Shown one piece after another: positions 25,182 through 34,856 of a stretch of 55,285 nucleotides of DNA. The position numbers were made by a program, and so were the translations under genes. The stretch's first letter is position 1; every line of letters starts with the position of its first letter. The notes beneath the pieces are model-generated. The model was not told the origin of the DNA, did not search any database, and saw only the letters and a program-made list of their open reading frames with translations. The DNA comes from Cryomorphaceae bacterium (lineage in GTDB: Bacteria > Bacteroidota > Bacteroidia > Flavobacteriales_D > SKUL01): positions 1 to 55,285 of the forward strand of contig REDV01000095.1 of the NCBI GenBank assembly GCA_007695365.1. Direction: 5' to 3'.

Positions 25182-26549
25182 TTATCGGATGGATTGAATG
25201 GGATTCACCTGGGTCAGGTTCATCATGTTTTTCATTTCTTCGGTAACCAGCAGTCCGGTAACGTTGGGTTTGTCCAGAATATAATCCCGCACAAATTGCT
25301 GCACGTCCGCTTTGGTCACCGAGCGGATGCCATCGAGGTATGCACCGTAAAAGTCCAGGTTGGCCGAGGCCCACCAGTAAGAGATGCCGTGCACTATTTC
25401 TGAAGGTACCTCACGTCCATAAAGTTCCTGATAGGTGAGCATCCGCTTGGCGCGTTCCAGTTGTTCATCGCTAAAGTAATCGGGATTGGCCCATCGGAGC
25501 AGGTGTTTCTGTACAATGTCGCGGGCCTCCTGCAAACCCTGAGGTTTGGCAACCATAAAAATGGTAATCGGTCCGGTGTATTTTTGGGTTGAATAGCCTA
25601 CCGCTACCTGGTACACCAGCTCTTTTTCTGCAAGCTCTTGCTGAAGGGCTCCGTCTCCCTGGCTGAGCATGTAGGCCAGAACCTCGCCTGCGTGGGTTTG
25701 TTTGGGGTTGCGACGGGTGTCGGGTCCCTGAAAAGCCACGAGCATCACCGGTGCCTGGGCGTTTTCATTGGTGGTGAGCACTCCTTGTGAAACCGTCAGA
25801 GGCGCAAACTCCGGGATATCGGCTTCTGTCGGGAGGTTTTTGCCCCGCGTCCAGTCGCCAAAAATTTCGTCGGCCCAGTCCATAACCTGTGATGCCTTTA
25901 CATCGCCCGAAACCAGCAGCAAGGTGTTGTTGGGTACGTACATGCGGTCGTGCATGATACGCAACTGGGCAGGTGTGGCATTGAAGATAACTTCCGGGTT
26001 GCCCAAAGCATTTTTGCGATGATGCTGATCGCCCCACAACTTTTCATATACCTCGTTCACCAAAAAATGTACAGGGTTGCTTTCCGCCCGCTCAATTTTG
26101 GCGTCCATTACATCCAGTTCGGCCTTGACGTCATCTTCGGAAAATAACGGGTAGCGCACAGCTGCATTCATCAGAGCGAGGCCGTCGCGGGTAGAGCGAT
26201 TGCTCAGGGTAATGTGGTAATTGGCGCGCTCGTCGCTGGTGTTGGCGTTAAACACAATGCCCAATTCCTCTATGCGTCCGGTGATATCATCTTCGGTAGG
26301 AAACTCCTGGTTAGTCTTAAAAAAAAGGTGTTCGTACAAGTGAGCGAGGCCATTGGTTTCGGCGGTTTCGGCAAAGGCGCCGTTGCGCACTGCCAGCTTG
26401 ATGGTGGCAAGAGGTGCCGCCGTATGTTCAACCACAAGTACTTCCAGTCCGTTCGACAAAGTGCGGTGATGAAAGTTGGAAGGCAGACCTTTTTGGGCCG
26501 TGGCTCCCAGCGTGGCGAGCATGAATAACAACAAGAGCGATTTTTTCAT
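25182..26549 (-). CDS. M16-family zinc metallopeptidase (insulinase-like)
   Basis: 455 residues with a signal peptide (cleavage near GATAQKG). The inverted zinc motif HLYEH is intact (His 70, Glu 73, His 74), and the downstream Glu in ELDVMDAKIERAE fits the third ligand position. A second, non-catalytic half follows. It is first in a two-gene operon with the HxxEH-less partner. These pairs degrade oligopeptides in the periplasm; substrates are unknown. The 219-bp spacer to the divergent MFS gene should hold its promoter. Confidence 0.92.
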   Translation of the reverse strand: MKKSLLLLFMLATLGATAQKGLPSNFHHRTLSNGLEVLVVEHTAAPLATIKLAVRNGAFAETAETNGLAHLYEHLFFKTNQEFPTEDDITGRIEELGIVFNANTSDERANYHITLSNRSTRDGLALMNAAVRYPLFSEDDVKAELDVMDAKIERAESNPVHFLVNEVYEKLWGDQHHRKNALGNPEVIFNATPAQLRIMHDRMYVPNNTLLLVSGDVKASQVMDWADEIFGDWTRGKNLPTEADIPEFAPLTVSQGVLTTNENAQAPVMLVAFQGPDTRRNPKQTHAGEVLAYMLSQGDGALQQELAEKELVYQVAVGYSTQKYTGPITIFMVAKPQGLQEARDIVQKHLLRWANPDYFSDEQLERAKRMLTYQELYGREVPSEIVHGISYWWASANLDFYGAYLDGIRSVTKADVQQFVRDYILDKPNVTGLLVTEEMKNMMNLTQVNPIQSIR

Positions 26550-26768
26550 GGTTGGGTGATTTTCCGAAAAGTAAAACTATGGAGTGGAGCAATAGACATA
26601 AATCGTGCAAATCGGTTGCAAGTTTAAAACTTTTAACACGGTATGCCGCATCTTGTTTGTAGTAAAGTGATAGAAAAAAATGAAGGATGCTACATGCACC
26701 ACGTGCAACTTTATCTCGCGGTGGAGGTTGTAATGGCGTTGTTTTAATCTTTTCCTTTACACCCGTTT

Positions 26769-27938
26769 ATGGTGGCTCCTGAAAAACGCGTTTACACATT
26801 GCAGTTCTGGTTGTTATGCCTTAGCTTGTTTTTGTTTTTGGGGAGTTTTAACCTGCTGATACCCGAACTTCCTGCCTACCTGCGGGCCATGGGAGGTGAG
26901 CAATATCTGGGCCTCATCATCTCGCTTTTCGCGCTCACGGCAGGTCTTGCCCGCCCGCTCAGCGGTAAACTCACCGACAGAATCGGCCGAATTCCTATTA
27001 TCGTTTTTGGTATTTTCATTAGCGTCATCTCAGGGTTGCTCTACACGGTGGTGACAGGAATTATCGGATTCTTTATCATCCGCTTGCTTCACGGATTGAG
27101 TGCGGGATTTACACCCACAGGGAATACCAGTTTGCTCACTGATATTATACCCGCAGCTAAAAGGGGCCAGGCCATGGGCTATGTAGGTATAGCTACCAGT
27201 TTGGGAATGGCGGTGGGTCCGCCGGTTGGTAGCTGGATATCCATGAATTATTCGCACGATGTGTTGTTCTTTTCATCGTCCGCTTCGGCCTTGCTGGCGT
27301 TGGTTGCCGTAGCCGGTATCAAAGAGACACTCAAAAAGAAGCAGCCTTTCACTGCCAAAATGCTCATCATTCACAAAGATGAGGTGATAGATCGCGATGT
27401 CATGGCCCCTTCGTTGGTGATGCTCATGACCATCTTCAGTTTTGGTTTGTTGCTCACCATTGTTCCGGATTACAGCGAATTTCTGGAAATGGAAAACAAG
27501 GGGGTGTTCTTCACGTACTTTCTTACTGCCTCGCTGTTGGTGCGAGCCACAGCAGGCCATGCCAGTGATCGCCACGGTAGACAAAAGGTGCTGAAGGTGG
27601 GTGTGGCTCTGCAACTTGTTGCGTTGGTGATGATGGCCTTGCTGCCTTTCAAGGCGGCCTTTCTCGCGGCCGGAGTGGTGTTTGGACTGGGCTCAGGGGT
27701 GATTTCTCCCGCGCTTTTTGCATGGACCGCGGATCTTGCCCAGGAACATCAGCGAGGCAAAGCTATGTCAACCTTGTTCCTTGCCCTTGAGATAGGTATC
27801 CTGCTCGGGGCCCTTGGATCGGGTTTTCTGTACAACAACCAAAGTGATCGCTTCCCGGTTACTTTTCTGCTTGGCGCCTTCTTTACTGCCTTTTCGCTGT
27901 ACTACTTGCTTAAACGCTGGCCTGCTTTTCACCGCTAG
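26769..27938 (+). CDS. MFS transporter
   Basis: 389 residues with about 12 hydrophobic segments. The loop 2-3 motif is GKLTDRIGRIPIIV (from about 67). A second Asp/Arg-rich loop (ASDRHGRQKVLK) follows segment 8, the equivalent position in the second half. The pattern and length fit drug or metabolite efflux permeases, but substrate cannot be inferred. Transcribed alone, divergent from the M16 operon, and followed by the MscS gene with its own promoter. Confidence 0.92.
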   Translation: MVAPEKRVYTLQFWLLCLSLFLFLGSFNLLIPELPAYLRAMGGEQYLGLIISLFALTAGLARPLSGKLTDRIGRIPIIVFGIFISVISGLLYTVVTGIIGFFIIRLLHGLSAGFTPTGNTSLLTDIIPAAKRGQAMGYVGIATSLGMAVGPPVGSWISMNYSHDVLFFSSSASALLALVAVAGIKETLKKKQPFTAKMLIIHKDEVIDRDVMAPSLVMLMTIFSFGLLLTIVPDYSEFLEMENKGVFFTYFLTASLLVRATAGHASDRHGRQKVLKVGVALQLVALVMMALLPFKAAFLAAGVVFGLGSGVISPALFAWTADLAQEHQRGKAMSTLFLALEIGILLGALGSGFLYNNQSDRFPVTFLLGAFFTAFSLYYLLKRWPAFHR

Positions 27939-28054
27939 CATAAGCCCGTCAAAAATCAACCAGAACCGCATCACGATAATACATGTTGGCGATGATAACT
28001 GTTTAGCCTGACGCAATTTTTGCTTTTCGAAGTAGCGCAATTTTACCGCGGAAA

Positions 28055-28086
28055 TTGGGCTAATCCCAAGCTATCCTGTACTTTTG
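28055..28086 (+). promoter_or_regulatory. Bacteroidota-type promoter for the MscS gene
   Basis: TTG at 28055-28057 and TACTTTTG at 28079-28086, separated by 21 nt, fit the TTG-N19-21-TAnnTTTG pattern. It lies 44 nt before the ATG. Confidence 0.6.
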
Positions 28087-28129
28087 CCCGCCTTGAACTA
28101 CAAAATCATTAACTAAAACATTGAATGTC

Positions 28130-28936
28130 ATGGAAGAATACGTAGATAAATCAACCGACATGATACTGGAGATTGGCCCGCGCGTTCTGCTTGCCATTGT
28201 TGTTCTGGTGCTGGGTCTTTGGATTATCAAAGCAATATCCAACGCACTGGTGCGCCTAATGCAAAAACGAAATGTAGATCCGAGCCTGGTGCCGTTCCTT
28301 CGCAGCCTGGTGAGTATACTCCTGAAAGTAACCTTGGTTATTTCGGTAGTGAGCATGCTCGGGGTAGAAACCACTTCGTTTATCGCCATACTGGGAGCCG
28401 CGGGTCTTGCCGTTGGTCTGGCCCTTTCGGGTACGCTTCAGAATTTTGCCGGTGGTGTGATGATTTTGATTTTTAAGCCCTTTAAGGTGGGTGATTTCAT
28501 CGATGCACAAGGCCATGCCGGTACGGTAAAGGAGATTCAGATTTTCAACACCATTATGAAATCTCCCGACAACAAGACCATTATCATTCCCAATGGCGGT
28601 CTGGCTACCGGAAGCATGGTGAACTTTTCTACCGAGCCCACACGCCGTGTAGACATGAGCTTTGGCATAGGCTACGGCGACGATATTGACAAGGCGAAAT
28701 CCATCCTGATGCGATTGATGGAAGAAGACGAGCGCGTGCTGAAAGATCCAGCACCCACAGTGGCCGTTGCGGAGCTGGCAGATAGTTCTGTGAACTTTAA
28801 CGTACGCCCGTGGGTAAAATCTGCCGACTACTGGGGTGTGTATCTCGACATGCACGAGAAAGTGAAGAAAACCTTTGATGCGGAAGGAGTTTCGATTCCT
28901 TTCCCGCAAATGGATGTTCATGTCAACAACCAATAA
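28130..28936 (+). CDS. MscS-family small-conductance mechanosensitive channel
   Basis: 268 residues from ATG 28130 (an upstream in-frame TTG was not preferred). Three hydrophobic segments are followed by the pore helix GAAGLAVGLALSGTLQNFAG, rich in Gly/Ala as in MscS, then the beta domain (FKVGDFIDAQGHAGTVKEI, IPNG, TRRVDM.FGIGY) and the final FPQMDVHV. It opens on hypo-osmotic shock to release solutes through the inner membrane. It has its own promoter and is followed after 34 nt by the DUF3078 gene, with a shared terminator after that gene. Confidence 0.95.
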   Translation: MEEYVDKSTDMILEIGPRVLLAIVVLVLGLWIIKAISNALVRLMQKRNVDPSLVPFLRSLVSILLKVTLVISVVSMLGVETTSFIAILGAAGLAVGLALSGTLQNFAGGVMILIFKPFKVGDFIDAQGHAGTVKEIQIFNTIMKSPDNKTIIIPNGGLATGSMVNFSTEPTRRVDMSFGIGYGDDIDKAKSILMRLMEEDERVLKDPAPTVAVAELADSSVNFNVRPWVKSADYWGVYLDMHEKVKKTFDAEGVSIPFPQMDVHVNNQ

Positions 28937-28970
28937 GTTGTATCAGATAACTAACCTAAAATACATTCCG

Positions 28971-29999
28971 ATGAGAAAAATGATGTGTACCCTGGGGCTG
29001 CTGCTAATTGCAGGGTCTGCCTTCACCAATGCCGAAACTGAGGACAAGAAAGACCCGGGCTATCTCGGTACCTATTCCCTCTTTCTGGAAAACAACCGCA
29101 ACAACATGTTTCGCCTGTTTCAGGACAGTGATACCAAAGATACCACGTGGGTATTTGGTGGTGTGATTGGCCTTAACTTCAACCAGGCAGCCTTTATTAA
29201 CTGGGCAGCGGGAGGGGAGAATTCCATCGCTTACACCGCGCTCGGTAGCGCTATGGCCAAGTATGAAAAAGGAAACACCCAATGGGTTACCAGTCTTGAT
29301 CTTGCTTATGGCCAAACCCGGCTAGGTGCGGGGCCTATGCGTAAAACTGACGATCGCATTGAGCTGAATTCGAAGTATGGACACAAAATCAATGATAAAT
29401 TGTTCTGGAGCGGTTTGATGAACTTCAGAACGCAGTTCGACCAGGGTTTTAACCTGCCCAATGACTCGGTTTCAATCTCTGAGTTTATGTCACCCGGTTA
29501 CCTGACGCTTGCACTGGGTATCGATTACCAGCCCACCAAGAATCTCACGTTCATGATTTCGCCGGCTACTTCTAAGATGACCTTCGTGATGAACCAGCGA
29601 TTTGCCGATGCAGGTCAGTTTGGAGTTACGGCTGCCGAGTTTGATGAATTTGGCGTGAAAATCCGCGACGGCGAAAATTTCCGATTTGAACTGGGAGCAT
29701 CGCTGACTGCTGCTTACGCTGCCAAATTTGCTAACGATAATATAGCTTTTTCTACCAGGCTTTTACTGTTTACCAACTACCTCGATCGCCCGCAAAATGT
29801 GGATGTAAACTGGGAAACGTTGTTGAGCTTCAGGGTGAATAAATTCCTGAACGTAAACCTGGCCACCTTGCTCATGTATGATCATGATATTACCATCCGC
29901 GAAGTGGTGGATGCAGATGATCCGAGCCAGGATAAATTTGGCCCCCGTACCCAATTTCGCGAAGTATTGAGCGTAGGATTGACCTACACCATTAAGTAA
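28971..29999 (+). CDS. DUF3078 outer-membrane-like protein
   Basis: 342 residues from ATG 28971, chosen because it starts a proper signal peptide (MRKMMCTLGLLLIAGSAFTNA); upstream codons overlap the MscS gene. The DUF3078 pattern is clear: WVFGGVIGLNFNQAAFINWA, YTALGSAMAKYEKG, WVTSLDLAYGQTRLG and strand-rich sequence to the end (VLSVGLTYTIK). The family is Bacteroidota-specific and thought to be an outer-membrane barrel-like protein. Likely co-transcribed with the channel gene. Confidence 0.9.
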   Translation: MRKMMCTLGLLLIAGSAFTNAETEDKKDPGYLGTYSLFLENNRNNMFRLFQDSDTKDTTWVFGGVIGLNFNQAAFINWAAGGENSIAYTALGSAMAKYEKGNTQWVTSLDLAYGQTRLGAGPMRKTDDRIELNSKYGHKINDKLFWSGLMNFRTQFDQGFNLPNDSVSISEFMSPGYLTLALGIDYQPTKNLTFMISPATSKMTFVMNQRFADAGQFGVTAAEFDEFGVKIRDGENFRFELGASLTAAYAAKFANDNIAFSTRLLLFTNYLDRPQNVDVNWETLLSFRVNKFLNVNLATLLMYDHDITIREVVDADDPSQDKFGPRTQFREVLSVGLTYTIK

Positions 30000-30025
30000 A
30001 GAAACTCTGTTTTTCCTTTTCAAAG

Positions 30026-30060
30026 CCCCTTCGGAAAGCCCGGAGGGGTTTTTCTTTTTT
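30026..30060 (+). terminator. Rho-independent terminator after the MscS-DUF3078 unit
   Basis: The stem ccccttcgg/ccggagggg (30026-30034 and 30040-30048, one wobble) has a 5-nt loop and is followed by tttttctttttt. It lies 26 nt after the DUF3078 stop. Confidence 0.85.
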
Positions 30061-30193
30061 CGCGCCATACAAGATGAGGTTCACAGCATTCATGATAAAA
30101 TCGTGAAGGCACGCAATTTCACCCAATTGGGTGAGCCGTGCCCGATGATGCCGAAATAGATTTGCCAATTGGAAGGTTCACCATTCAGCACCT

Positions 30194-33100
30194 ATGAAAA
30201 CAATTGCTTTACTGCTTCTATCTATTTCATTCGCGCTAGCTACTGCCGGCGCTTTTGCCCAAAACATTGGCATCAACGAAACCGGGGCCAATCCCCATGG
30301 TTCTGCTATTCTCGATGTTAGTTCGACCAGCAAAGGCATACTGGTTCCGCGAATGACCACCGCTCAGCGGATCGCCATAACCGGACCCGCAAACGGGTTG
30401 TTGGTTTATGACGGGAACACTTCATCCTTCTGGTTCTACGACGCAAGCGATTGGGTAGAACTGGTTTCAGGAACTGTGGATGGGAACACGCTCGATGAGG
30501 CTTACAACCAGGGTGGTGCGGGGGCGGGCAGGATTATTACAGCCAACTCAGGTTCGGTATCCGTGCAGGGAACAGATGGGTTTGAGGTCACCGGAACGTA
30601 CAACTCAGGCGCCAACATCGGGGCTCCCGGTGCCGGCACGCGGATGATGTTTAACCCCCGCAAAGCTGCTTTCAGAGCCGGCAGGGCGTCGGGTAATGAA
30701 TGGAACCAGGTCAACGTGGGCGATTATTCAACCGCCACGGGATTTGGCAATACGGCCAGTGGCGAAAGCTCTTTTGCCGCAGGAGTCTTTAACAATGTTT
30801 CAGGAGACTTTGCGGTAGGAATAGGAAACAGCAATCTCGTTTCAGGAGAGGGGGCTGTTGCCTTCGGGGAGTCAAACTTGTCCATAAACGACGGCTCGTT
30901 TGCCTCAGGACGCACATCTTCTGCTGTTGGAGAGGCGTCAATAGCATTGGGTGAGGCCTGCAGTGCAGTGGGAAATTTTTCAGTTGCCATGGGAAACCAG
31001 AGCTTTTCCAACGGAGAAAATTCGGTGGCACTTGGAAATGTCGCGCAGGCCAATGGCCAGAATTCTATGGCATTTGGGTTTAGTTCGGCTGCCAATGGAT
31101 TTACTTCTACAAGCTTTGGATTGAACACCTTGGCCGACGCCCATATGTCATTTGCACTGGGTAGATTCAATGAGGGCGGTGGCAATCCTGGCTCATGGGT
31201 TCCGGCAGACCCGCTTTTCGAGATTGGCAATGGTTCAAACAACGCCAACCGCAGTAACGCAGTAACGGTGCTGAAGAACGGAAATACCGGTCTTGGAACT
31301 TCTACACCTACAGCAACCTTGCATGTGGCGGGATCGCTGCGTATTGTAAACGGATTGCAGGCAGCGGGCAGGATTCTCGTTTCCGACGCGAACGGCAATG
31401 CAACATGGGTTGATGCTCCGACGTCAGGAGGCACACTGGATGATGCCTACGATTTTGGCGGCGCCGGAAACGGAAGAGTAATTACCGCTGATGCAGGAGC
31501 GGTTTCCATACAAGGCACGGATGGGGTTGAAGTTACGGGCGTGTTTGGCTCGGGCGCCTCCATTGGAACTCCCGGTGCCGGAACACGAATGTTCTTTAAC
31601 CCGCGAAAAGCTGCATTCAGAGCGGGCCGGGCTTCGGGTACTGAGTGGAACCAGGTCAATGTGGGCAACTACTCAACTGCCATGGGATATGGTAACACAG
31701 CCAGTGGTGTAAGCTCATTTGCTGCGGGAGAAGCAAATAATGTATCAGGAGACTATGCCGTTGGTCTGGGTGCAGAAAACGTTGTTTCAGGAGAGGGGGC
31801 AATTGCGATCGGTGAATCGAATGTTGCCAGCAACACGGGGTCTTTTGCATCCGGACAAAACTCATCGGCAACTGGTGTAGGCTCCATCGCATTGGGAGAG
31901 AATTGTATTTCATCCGGTGATTACGCCATAGCTATGGGAAACCAAAGCGTGGCCAACGGAAACAGTTCTGTGGCTATAGGTAAAACAGCACTGGCCAATG
32001 GTCAGAATTCCACGGCATTTGGAAATGCTACGACAGCCAATGGTTTCAGCTCATCGGCTTTCGGGAACGCTGTTGCCGATGCGCAGTATGCATTCGCACT
32101 TGGTCGCTTTAACGAGGGCGGTGGAAGTCCAAATTCGTGGGTTCCAACCGACCCCTTGTTCGAAATTGGCAATGGGGTAAGTGCGAGCAACACAAACAAC
32201 GCTGTAACTGTGCTCAAAAATGGAAATACGGGAATAGGGACATCTACACCTACTTCCACCTTGCATGTTGAAGGTTCTGTGCGCTTTGAAAATGGCTCTG
32301 AGGCTGCCGGCAGAATTCTCGTTTCCGACGCAAACGGCAATGCCACCTGGGTTGATGCTCCACCTGCCGGAGGCACGCTGGACGATGCCTACGATTTTGG
32401 CGGCGCCGGAAACGGAAGGGTCATTACCGCTGATGCAGGAGTGGTTTCCATACAAGGCGCCGACGGGGTTGAAGTTACAGGTACGTTTGGCTCTGGTGCT
32501 GCCATTGGTGCTCCTGGTGCCGGTACGCGCATGTTTTTTAACCCGCGCAAAGGAGCTTTTAGAGCAGGTAGGGTTACTGCCGCGCAATGGGATGATGCCA
32601 ACGTAGGAAATTACTCATCGGCATTTGGATACATGAACACAGCCTCGGGTTTGTATGCCGTGGCTTTTGGCTTTAATGCCATGGCCTCTGCGAATGGTTC
32701 TACCGCGTGGGGAAATGCCACCGAAGCAGCGGCAGTATATGCCACCGCATGGGGTCAGGGAACGGAGGCTTCAGGCATACGGGCCACTGCGCTGGGCTGG
32801 AACACTGCTTCCACAGGTCAGCAATCTATGACATGGGGGCAGAATAACCATTCCGGTGCTACCAATAGCACGGCATGGGGTTCCGGAACAAATGCTTCAG
32901 GGGTTCATTCTACAAGTTGGGGACAAACCACAACAGCCAGCGGACTAAGGTCAACAGTGTGGGGCTGGGATAACACGGCTTCCGGGGCCCAATCTACTGC
33001 GTTTGGTGTGCAGAACACGGCTGCATCGTTCGTAGAGACTGTGCTCGGAAGGTTCAGTACTAACTATACTCCAGTATCAGCAACAGGATGGAACAACAAC

Positions 33101-33715
33101 GACCGGCTTTTTGTAATTGGTAACGGAACAAGCAATGCCAACCGCAGCAACGCCCTCACTGTAATGAAGAATGGAAATGTAGGTATTGGAACCGACACAC
33201 CGGAAGCCACAGTTCATATAGACGGTACTTTGCGCTATCAGGACGGGCAGGAAGTGGCAGGTAGAACATTGGTTGCCGACGATGATGGAAACGCCTCGTG
33301 GGAAATCAGTCAGGGTTTCAGTGTGAATTTTTCGGCGAATACCACCTTGAACGCCGGCAACATCATGGTTTTCAATTATGAAAACCACAACAGAGGAAAC
33401 AACTACAACCTTGCAACAGGAGTATTCACAGCGCCTTATGATGGTCTCTATCAATTCTCGTACATAGAGTACACCGGAGCCGGTGCCGGAACTGCTGCGG
33501 GTTTTCAAGTGTTTAAAAACGGACTGGTAAGAAGACATTACCCAACTGTAAAGGCCGTTGCTTCGGCTGATTTTGCAATGCACATTTCATGGACAATGGT
33601 GCTGGAAGCGGGAGACACAGTTGATCTTCGTCTTTTGGGCGCATCTCGCACGGTAGCCGGATCAACCATTTCAAACATCCGGAAAACCTCTTGGGAGGGA
33701 AACTTCATTAAGTAA
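30194..33715 (+). CDS. Large exported protein with YadA-head-like repeats and C-terminal C1q-like domain
   Basis: 1173 residues with a signal peptide (cleavage near GAFAQN). Residues 23-90 show the Bacteroidota leader domain IGINETGANPHGSAILDVSS...LLVYDG. Three modules follow, starting near residues 97, 412 and 726. Each begins [GN]TLD[ED]AY..GGAG.GR and contains runs of short left-handed-roll repeats such as NSVALGNVAQANGQNSMAFG, as in trimeric autotransporter heads. A VIGTxTPxATLHV-like linker closes each module. From about 1042 the C-terminal part (GVFTAPYDGLYQFSY, VFKNGL) is C1q/TNF-like, which typically trimerises. No YadA membrane anchor or type IX sorting domain is visible. Probably a trimeric surface or secreted adhesin-like fibre. 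Confidence 0.85.
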   Translation: MKTIALLLLSISFALATAGAFAQNIGINETGANPHGSAILDVSSTSKGILVPRMTTAQRIAITGPANGLLVYDGNTSSFWFYDASDWVELVSGTVDGNTLDEAYNQGGAGAGRIITANSGSVSVQGTDGFEVTGTYNSGANIGAPGAGTRMMFNPRKAAFRAGRASGNEWNQVNVGDYSTATGFGNTASGESSFAAGVFNNVSGDFAVGIGNSNLVSGEGAVAFGESNLSINDGSFASGRTSSAVGEASIALGEACSAVGNFSVAMGNQSFSNGENSVALGNVAQANGQNSMAFGFSSAANGFTSTSFGLNTLADAHMSFALGRFNEGGGNPGSWVPADPLFEIGNGSNNANRSNAVTVLKNGNTGLGTSTPTATLHVAGSLRIVNGLQAAGRILVSDANGNATWVDAPTSGGTLDDAYDFGGAGNGRVITADAGAVSIQGTDGVEVTGVFGSGASIGTPGAGTRMFFNPRKAAFRAGRASGTEWNQVNVGNYSTAMGYGNTASGVSSFAAGEANNVSGDYAVGLGAENVVSGEGAIAIGESNVASNTGSFASGQNSSATGVGSIALGENCISSGDYAIAMGNQSVANGNSSVAIGKTALANGQNSTAFGNATTANGFSSSAFGNAVADAQYAFALGRFNEGGGSPNSWVPTDPLFEIGNGVSASNTNNAVTVLKNGNTGIGTSTPTSTLHVEGSVRFENGSEAAGRILVSDANGNATWVDAPPAGGTLDDAYDFGGAGNGRVITADAGVVSIQGADGVEVTGTFGSGAAIGAPGAGTRMFFNPRKGAFRAGRVTAAQWDDANVGNYSSAFGYMNTASGLYAVAFGFNAMASANGSTAWGNATEAAAVYATAWGQGTEASGIRATALGWNTASTGQQSMTWGQNNHSGATNSTAWGSGTNASGVHSTSWGQTTTASGLRSTVWGWDNTASGAQSTAFGVQNTAASFVETVLGRFSTNYTPVSATGWNNNDRLFVIGNGTSNANRSNALTVMKNGNVGIGTDTPEATVHIDGTLRYQDGQEVAGRTLVADDDGNASWEISQGFSVNFSANTTLNAGNIMVFNYENHNRGNNYNLATGVFTAPYDGLYQFSYIEYTGAGAGTAAGFQVFKNGLVRRHYPTVKAVASADFAMHISWTMVLEAGDTVDLRLLGASRTVAGSTISNIRKTSWEGNFIK
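30480..33230. repeat. Three large direct repeats within the adhesin-like gene
   Basis: Segments beginning near 30486, 31430 and 32373, each about 0.85-0.95 kb, repeat the same order of sub-domains with high nucleotide similarity in their first ~200 bases. The third copy has a different YadA-type repeat block (TAWG/TSWG instead of VALG). Confidence 0.75.
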
Positions 33716-33874
33716 GCTGGCTTGTCATTCCATTCAGGTTAAAGATGAAGAGTGAATTCAGCTGATGACTCTCATTTCAACCCATTTTTCTGCTGTATTT
33801 TCGGTGAGTTTCTCTGTCGTTTTTATTTCTCCACAATACCCTGTGAAAAATCAGAAATAAAAATGCTTTGGGCG

Positions 33875-33904
33875 TTGGATTGTATTAAAAATCTTATACC
33901 TTTG
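33875..33904 (+). promoter_or_regulatory. Promoter of the ribosomal super-operon
   Basis: TTG at 33875-33877, a 19-nt spacer and TACCTTTG at 33897-33904 match the Bacteroidota consensus. It precedes rpsL by 65 nt. The rest of the 254-bp spacer after the adhesin gene shows no gene. Confidence 0.7.
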
Positions 33905-33969
33905 CAGCCCCAAAAAAATCAAGGATTGGGAAAATTAGATTCGAACACCAAGTAAAATAAGGGATTAGA

Positions 33970-34344
33970 ATGCCTACAATACAGCAGTTAGTAAGAAAGG
34001 GCCGAAAGGTGATCGGTAAGAAGAGTAAGTCTGCCGCGCTCAATTCATGCCCGCAGCGCCGTGGAGTTTGTGTGCGCGTGTACACTACCACTCCCAAGAA
34101 GCCGAATTCAGCCATGCGAAAAGTAGCGCGTGTGCGCCTCACCAACGGAAACGAGGTGAACGCTTACATCGGTGGTGAGGGGCACAACCTGCAGGAACAC
34201 AGTATCGTGCTGGTTCGTGGCGGTCGTGTAAAAGACCTTCCGGGTGTTCGATACCATATCATACGTGGTGCCCTTGATACGGCCGGAGTGGATGGCCGTA
34301 ACCAACGACGATCTAAATACGGAACCAAGCGTCCGAAGAAATAA
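33970..34344 (+). CDS. rpsL: 30S ribosomal protein S12
   Basis: 124 residues at the decoding centre of the small subunit. [13 protein letters not shown] and [12 protein letters not shown] are wild-type at the lysines whose mutation gives streptomycin resistance; the Asp of KDLPGV is the usual methylthiolation site. First gene of the super-operon, directly behind its promoter. Confidence 0.98.
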   Translation: MPTIQQLVRKGRKVIGKKSKSAALNSCPQRRGVCVRVYTTTPKKPNSAMRKVARVRLTNGNEVNAYIGGEGHNLQEHSIVLVRGGRVKDLPGVRYHIIRGALDTAGVDGRNQRRSKYGTKRPKK

Positions 34345-34363
34345 TTGATACATCCGTAAAGCG

Positions 34364-34831
34364 ATGAGAAGAAGAAGAGCTAAAGCACATGTGGTACTGC
34401 CCGATCCAAAATTCAACGACCGGATGGTGACCAAGTTTGTAAACAATCTGATGCTGGATGGCAAAAAGAACGTTGCCTACCAGGTGTTCTATGAAGCCAT
34501 GGACCGGGTTGAAGAAAAAACCCAGGAAAGCAGCCTGGAGGTATGGCGCAAAGCCATCGAGAATATTACACCCCAGGTGGAGGTTCGAAGCCGTCGTGTA
34601 GGAGGTGCTACCTTTCAGATTCCTACGCCTGTTCGCGACAGCCGTAAACTGTCTATGGCTATGAAGTGGCTTATTCTGTTCTCTCGCAAACGAAATGAGA
34701 AATCCATGGGCGAGCGTCTGGCCAACGAGATTATGGCAGCGGCCCGGCAGGAAGGTGCAGCCTACAAAAAGAAAGAAGATACGCACCGCATGGCTGAGGC
34801 AAACAAAGCCTTCTCACACTTCAGATTCTAA
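34364..34831 (+). CDS. rpsG: 30S ribosomal protein S7
   Basis: 155 residues. It nucleates assembly of the 30S head by binding the 3' domain of 16S rRNA and contacts E-site tRNA. The RRRAKAH N-terminus, [15 protein letters not shown] and [14 protein letters not shown] blocks are typical. It starts 19 nt after rpsL, the classic str operon order. Confidence 0.98.
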   Translation: MRRRRAKAHVVLPDPKFNDRMVTKFVNNLMLDGKKNVAYQVFYEAMDRVEEKTQESSLEVWRKAIENITPQVEVRSRRVGGATFQIPTPVRDSRKLSMAMKWLILFSRKRNEKSMGERLANEIMAAARQEGAAYKKKEDTHRMAEANKAFSHFRF

Positions 34832-34856
34832 TTCATCACCGATAGTATAAGCAAAA

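Noticed and set aside
28256-28933. 225-codon minus-strand frame
   Set aside because: Opposite the MscS gene, whose channel motifs are unambiguous.
30724-31434. 236-codon Pro/Ala-rich minus-strand frame
   Set aside because: Antisense of the Gly/Ser repeats in the adhesin-like gene; the repetition explains the long open frame.
33970-34344. Possible streptomycin-resistance change in S12
   Set aside because: Both lysine positions (PKKPNSA, GRVKDLP) are wild-type.
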